A DNA stretch of 22,500 bases from Azolla pinnata (taxonomy: Eukaryota > Streptophyta > Polypodiopsida > Salviniales > Salviniaceae). This document shows, piece after piece, positions 20,250 through 22,500 of the stretch. Each line of letters starts with the position of its first letter. The first letter of the stretch is position 1. The DNA is taken from assembly GCA_037176905.1 (NCBI GenBank), contig JBBBWG010027546.1, positions 1-22,500 of the forward strand. The letters are read 5' to 3'. Below the pieces are notes generated by a model. It was not told the DNA's origin and did no database searches. It saw nothing but the letters and a program-made list of their open reading frames with translations. The position numbers were made by a program, and so were the translations under genes.

Positions 20250-21419
20250 GATCGGGATCGCATCCATGGCGTCGAAGATGCTCATCATCAGCAGCAGCAG
20301 CAGCATCAACAGCAGCAAGAGCAGGAGCCTGAATATGTGGTACATTCGGCGGCGAAGAAGAAGAAGAAGACGACGACCTCGACGAAGACGAAGACGAAGA
20401 CGAAGACGAAGACGAAGACGAAGACGAAGACGAAGACGAAGACGAAGAAGAAGAAGACGACGACGACGGGCCTTGAAGAAGCTCGGAGCAGCCATAGCCA
20501 TGGCGATCGACACAGGCGAACCAGATCCTTGTCTCCTCTGCGCGTCTTCCACATCGATGAAGGGAGCGCCGCCGCCGCCGCTTCTGCTTCTGCTGCTCCG
20601 CCCAGGCCTTCCTTCAAGAGCCACATGATCTACAGCAGGAGGAAGACGAAGACGAAGGCGAAGGGCCATGGCGAGCTTCCTCCATGCCCGCGGAGGAAGA
20701 CGCTGCAGGAGCTGCTTGAGGAGCCTCCCGAGCCCGAGGGCGGCCATGGCGATTGCAGAGGCTGCTGGCACAGGAGGAGGAGCCATGGCGGGAGCACAGG
20801 ACCCAAGGACATGGAGCTGCAGAGCGATGGCGATGGCGATGGCGATGGCGATGGCGATGGAGATGGAGATGGAGATGGAGATGGAGATGGAGATGGAGAC
20901 GGAGGAGCTCTGAATCAGTCTAGCCCTAATTTTCACCATCAACAGCTTCACCATCGCCATCGCCATCAGCAGCAGCTTCACCATCTCCATCACCATCACC
21001 AGCAGCAGATTCATCAACAACAGCAGCAGCAGCAGCTTCATCATCATCATCATCATCATCATCAACAACAGCAGCTTCACCATCATCAGCAGCAGGTTCA
21101 TCAACAACAACAGCAGCTTCACCATCATCAGCAGCAGATTCATCAACAACAACAGCAGCTTCACCATCATCAGCATCAACAACCACAGCTTCCCCATCAT
21201 CATCATCATCAACAACAGCAGCTCCACCATCACCAGATTCAGCAGCAGATCTTCTCTGGTGCCCACCATGTCTATGCTTCCTCCCAGAGGGCTCAAGCTG
21301 AAGTGATGAGGAAGAGGACCCTGCTGCCCTACAGCAGCCATGGCCTGATGGGCTGCCTTGCCTTCCTCACATCCATGCACATGCCATCATCATCATCATC
21401 ATCAACAAGGCAAGCCTGA
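19020..21419 (+). CDS. DUF1645-family protein with very large low-complexity insertions
   Basis: This is a single open frame of 799 residues. The N-terminal part carries the family blocks FVSAPSSPR (29-37), FEFSARFSD (48-56) and SAEELFHNGIIRPL (88-101). A TRSLSPLRVFHIDE block lies near 501-514. The C-terminus carries YASSQRAQAEVMRKRTLLPY and GLMGCLAF (about 752-782). These ordered pieces match DUF1645 plant proteins, whose function is unknown and which as I recall are usually 200-350 residues. The extra length is repeat: DG runs, poly-Asp, HR runs, 24 consecutive His (341-364), Cys and Gln runs, a Thr-Lys run (about 455-480), a long DG run (about 602-624), and a 100-residue His/Gln/Leu region. 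The frame stays open through all of them, suggesting selection to keep it, though trinucleotide arrays rarely create stops. An intron that removes part of the repeats cannot be excluded. The start is the first in-frame ATG after TGA 19005. Confidence 0.75.
19757..19896. repeat. Complementary GATGGC and GCCATC arrays within the DUF1645 frame
   Basis: Bases 19759-19783 repeat GGCGAT and bases 19866-19896 repeat CGCCAT, its reverse complement. About 24 bases can pair across an 80-base GAT-rich loop. The first array encodes Gly-Asp and the second His-Arg. Further copies in the GATGGC sense are at 19925-19941, 20110-20138 and 20824-20858. Confidence 0.85.
20040..20160. repeat. CAT/CAC array followed by GATGGC array
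   Basis: Bases 20040-20111 are 24 consecutive His codons (CAT and CAC mixed), followed directly by GGCGAT units encoding Gly-Asp to about 20139. The mixed CAT/CAC use means this is not a pure single-codon expansion. Confidence 0.95.
20372..20460. repeat. (ACGAAG)n array encoding Thr-Lys
   Basis: About eleven hexamer units ACGAAG read Thr-Lys in the gene frame, with ACG and AAG runs on either side. The track is almost uninterrupted, suggesting recent slippage. Confidence 0.95.
20823..20901. repeat. (GATGGC)n then (GATGGA)n array encoding Asp-Gly
   Basis: The hexamer changes from GATGGC to GATGGA near 20856 while still coding Asp-Gly. The switch is silent at the protein level (both GGC and GGA are Gly). 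Confidence 0.95.
20935..21255. repeat. CAT/CAG/CAA array with about 45-bp higher-order units
   Basis: The block encodes His/Gln runs punctuated by Leu, Ile or Val. A unit reading CTTCACCATCATCAGCAGCA then GATTCATCAACAACAACAGC recurs near 21075, 21116 and 21158, giving the peptide pattern LHHHQQQIHQQQQQ. Confidence 0.9.
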
Positions 21420-21890
21420 GAGAGATTCCTTTCACACTCTTGGCCAAAAAAACACAAAGAAAACCCTAAACCCTAAACCCTAAAACACAAGAAAACCCTA
21501 AAGCCCCTGAAACCCTGAAACCCTGTTTCAAGCCCATTTGTAATCCATCAAATCCCATCAAATCCCTGCACATGCCATCAACCAGCAAGCCTGAGAGATT
21601 CTTTTCACACTGTTGGGCAGAAAACACAAGACAACCCTAAACCCTAAACCCTAAAGCACAAGAAAACCCTAAAGCCCTAAACCCTGTTTCAAGCCCATTT
21701 GTAATCCATCAAATCCCATCAAGACCCTGCACATGCCATCAACAAGCAAAGCCTGAGAGAGATTCTTTTCACACTGTTGGGCAAAAAACACAAGACAACC
21801 CTAAACCCTAAACCCTAAAACACAAGAAAACCCTAAAAAACCCTGAAACCCTTAACCCTGATTCAAGCCCATTTGTAATCCTAAACATTC
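21376..21890. repeat. Three-copy tandem repeat spanning the DUF1645 stop codon and 3' UTR
   Basis: Copies start at about 21376, 21567 and 21728 (periods 191 and 161). Each carries TGCACATGCCATCA, then GCAAGCCTGAGAGA, TTTCACACTGTTGGGC, a telomere-like array of AACCCTAAACCCTAAACCCT type, and CAAGCCCATTTGTAATCC. Copy 1 begins inside the coding sequence, so the gene's last codons and stop are part of the duplicated unit. Copies 2 and 3 lie downstream as 3' UTR or flank. Confidence 0.9.
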
Positions 21891-22070
21891 CCTTCCTTCC
21901 ATTGGAGCTCCCCATCTCTTTTGTACCATAAAAAAAACAAAACACCTGCTTCCGGGCCATGGTGCGCAAAATGCCCCCATACCGTAAAACAGATCTCCCT
22001 CCGGAGAAACTCTGTGTATTTTTCGTGGCATCTTTCGTTGCGCTCCGATCGCCGTCAAGACCTCGCCTTC

Positions 22071-22270
22071 TTCTTCTTCTTTTGTAAATGTATGTTTGTA
22101 TCAAAACAACATGGCAATACAAAGAAAAAGCCTTTGCTATCGGAGCAGCTACTCTAAAAGTAGCTATGGTCGCAGGGTCCAACCTTCTACGGTGCTACAA
22201 TACAGAATGACATAAATCTAACTCATCCTCTCGATCGCCATAGTTATCTTCTTCTTCTTCTTCTTCTTCC
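22071..22270. other. 3' flank between DUF1645 repeats and the right-edge open frame
   Basis: The stretch holds two TTC microsatellites (about 22068-22082 and 22248-22269) and AT-rich sequence with TTTGTAAATG and CAATACAAAG, which could belong to 3' ends of transcripts from either strand. Nothing else is recognised. Confidence 0.4.
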
Positions 22271-22461
22271 TCATCGACCTCGATCTTGTGTTGTGTTGCC
22301 TGAAGCTCAAAGAATAGATAGATAGATCTGAGCATTGTACCGAGAGCGTCGAGGACAGAAATGTAGTCAGCCAGACACATGTAGCGACAGACAACAGGAT
22401 TGGGATCAATGTCTATACAGTTTCCTCTTCTCTCCCTTGGCCGGAAATGGCAGTGGTCCCA
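22195..22461 (-). CDS. Possible 3'-terminal exon of an unidentified minus-strand gene
   Basis: On the minus strand an acceptor-like GCCTAGTTCTAG ends at 22462 and is followed by 88 open codons and a stop. The peptide starts WDHCHFRPRERRGNCIDIDP, continues NPVVCRYMCLADYISVLDAL and GTMLRSIYLFFELQATQHKI, then an eight-Glu tail and DNYGDREDELDLCHSVL. It looks protein-like before the acidic tail, which comes from a TTC/GAA microsatellite. I do not recognise the family. The upstream part would lie beyond the window's right edge. An alternative start is the ATG at 22380. Confidence 0.3.
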   Translation of the reverse strand, partial: WDHCHFRPRERRGNCIDIDPNPVVCRYMCLADYISVLDALGTMLRSIYLFFELQATQHKIEVDEEEEEEEEDNYGDREDELDLCHSVL

Positions 22462-22500
22462 CTAGAACTAGGCGAAGGAGACGATCACATGATCCACGAG

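Noticed and set aside
19134..21380. 748-codon open frame antisense to the DUF1645 gene
   Set aside because: It is open because trinucleotide and hexanucleotide arrays lack stops in most frames. Its peptide is poly-Met/Leu/Ile/Ala runs with no domain, while the sense frame carries DUF1645 blocks at both ends.

Overview
This is a nuclear genomic segment of a land plant, probably a seed plant. Four spliced or intact plant protein genes can be read: a Bet1/BS14-type SNARE, a ChaC-type gamma-glutamylcyclotransferase, a remorin and a DUF1645 protein. They carry normal GT-AG introns. Plant telomere-type motifs (TTTAGGG/CCCTAAA) are scattered through promoters, UTRs and spacers. I see no bacterial, organellar or viral genes, no intact transposon, and no tRNA or rRNA. 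The species cannot be named from the sequence.

Layout. Bases 1-1809 (+) hold the Bet1-like SNARE gene, entered after its start codon. Its first intron carries a strong hairpin. Bases 1810-4270 are spacer, with one possible minus-strand exon (2709-2910) and a telomere-like array (about 3300-3523). Bases 4274-7433 (+) hold an eight-exon gamma-glutamylcyclotransferase gene. Its reading frame reconstructs to 240 residues with every splice phase consistent. Bases 7434-13945 are long and apparently gene-free. They contain decayed TTTAGGG-bearing repeats (about 8640-10460), a two-copy duplication (10484-10777) and AT-rich sequence. Bases 13946-15723 (-) hold a four-exon remorin of 138 residues with a very short N-terminus, with a 24-bp minisatellite in its last intron. 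Its 5' side holds a GAA/TTC tract, telo-box motifs and a long alternating purine-pyrimidine block (16200-16860) with Z-DNA character. Bases 16870-18600 are spacer with a GATC-rich degenerate repeat. Bases 18600-21419 (+) hold a CT tract, a poly-Ser upstream frame and a DUF1645 gene. The gene's conserved ends flank about 650 residues of trinucleotide- and hexanucleotide-repeat sequence. Bases 21376-21890 are a three-copy tandem repeat that begins inside the last codons of that gene. A possible 3'-terminal minus-strand exon (22195-22461) lies at the right edge.

The genes are neighbours, not a pathway: vesicle fusion, glutathione turnover, membrane nanodomain scaffolding and an unknown-function family. 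I found no convincing new multi-gene system. The remarkable aspect is the load of low-complexity DNA in coding, intronic and UTR positions. The clearest cases are the hyper-expanded DUF1645 protein and the single in-frame TGA that separates it from an upstream poly-Ser frame.
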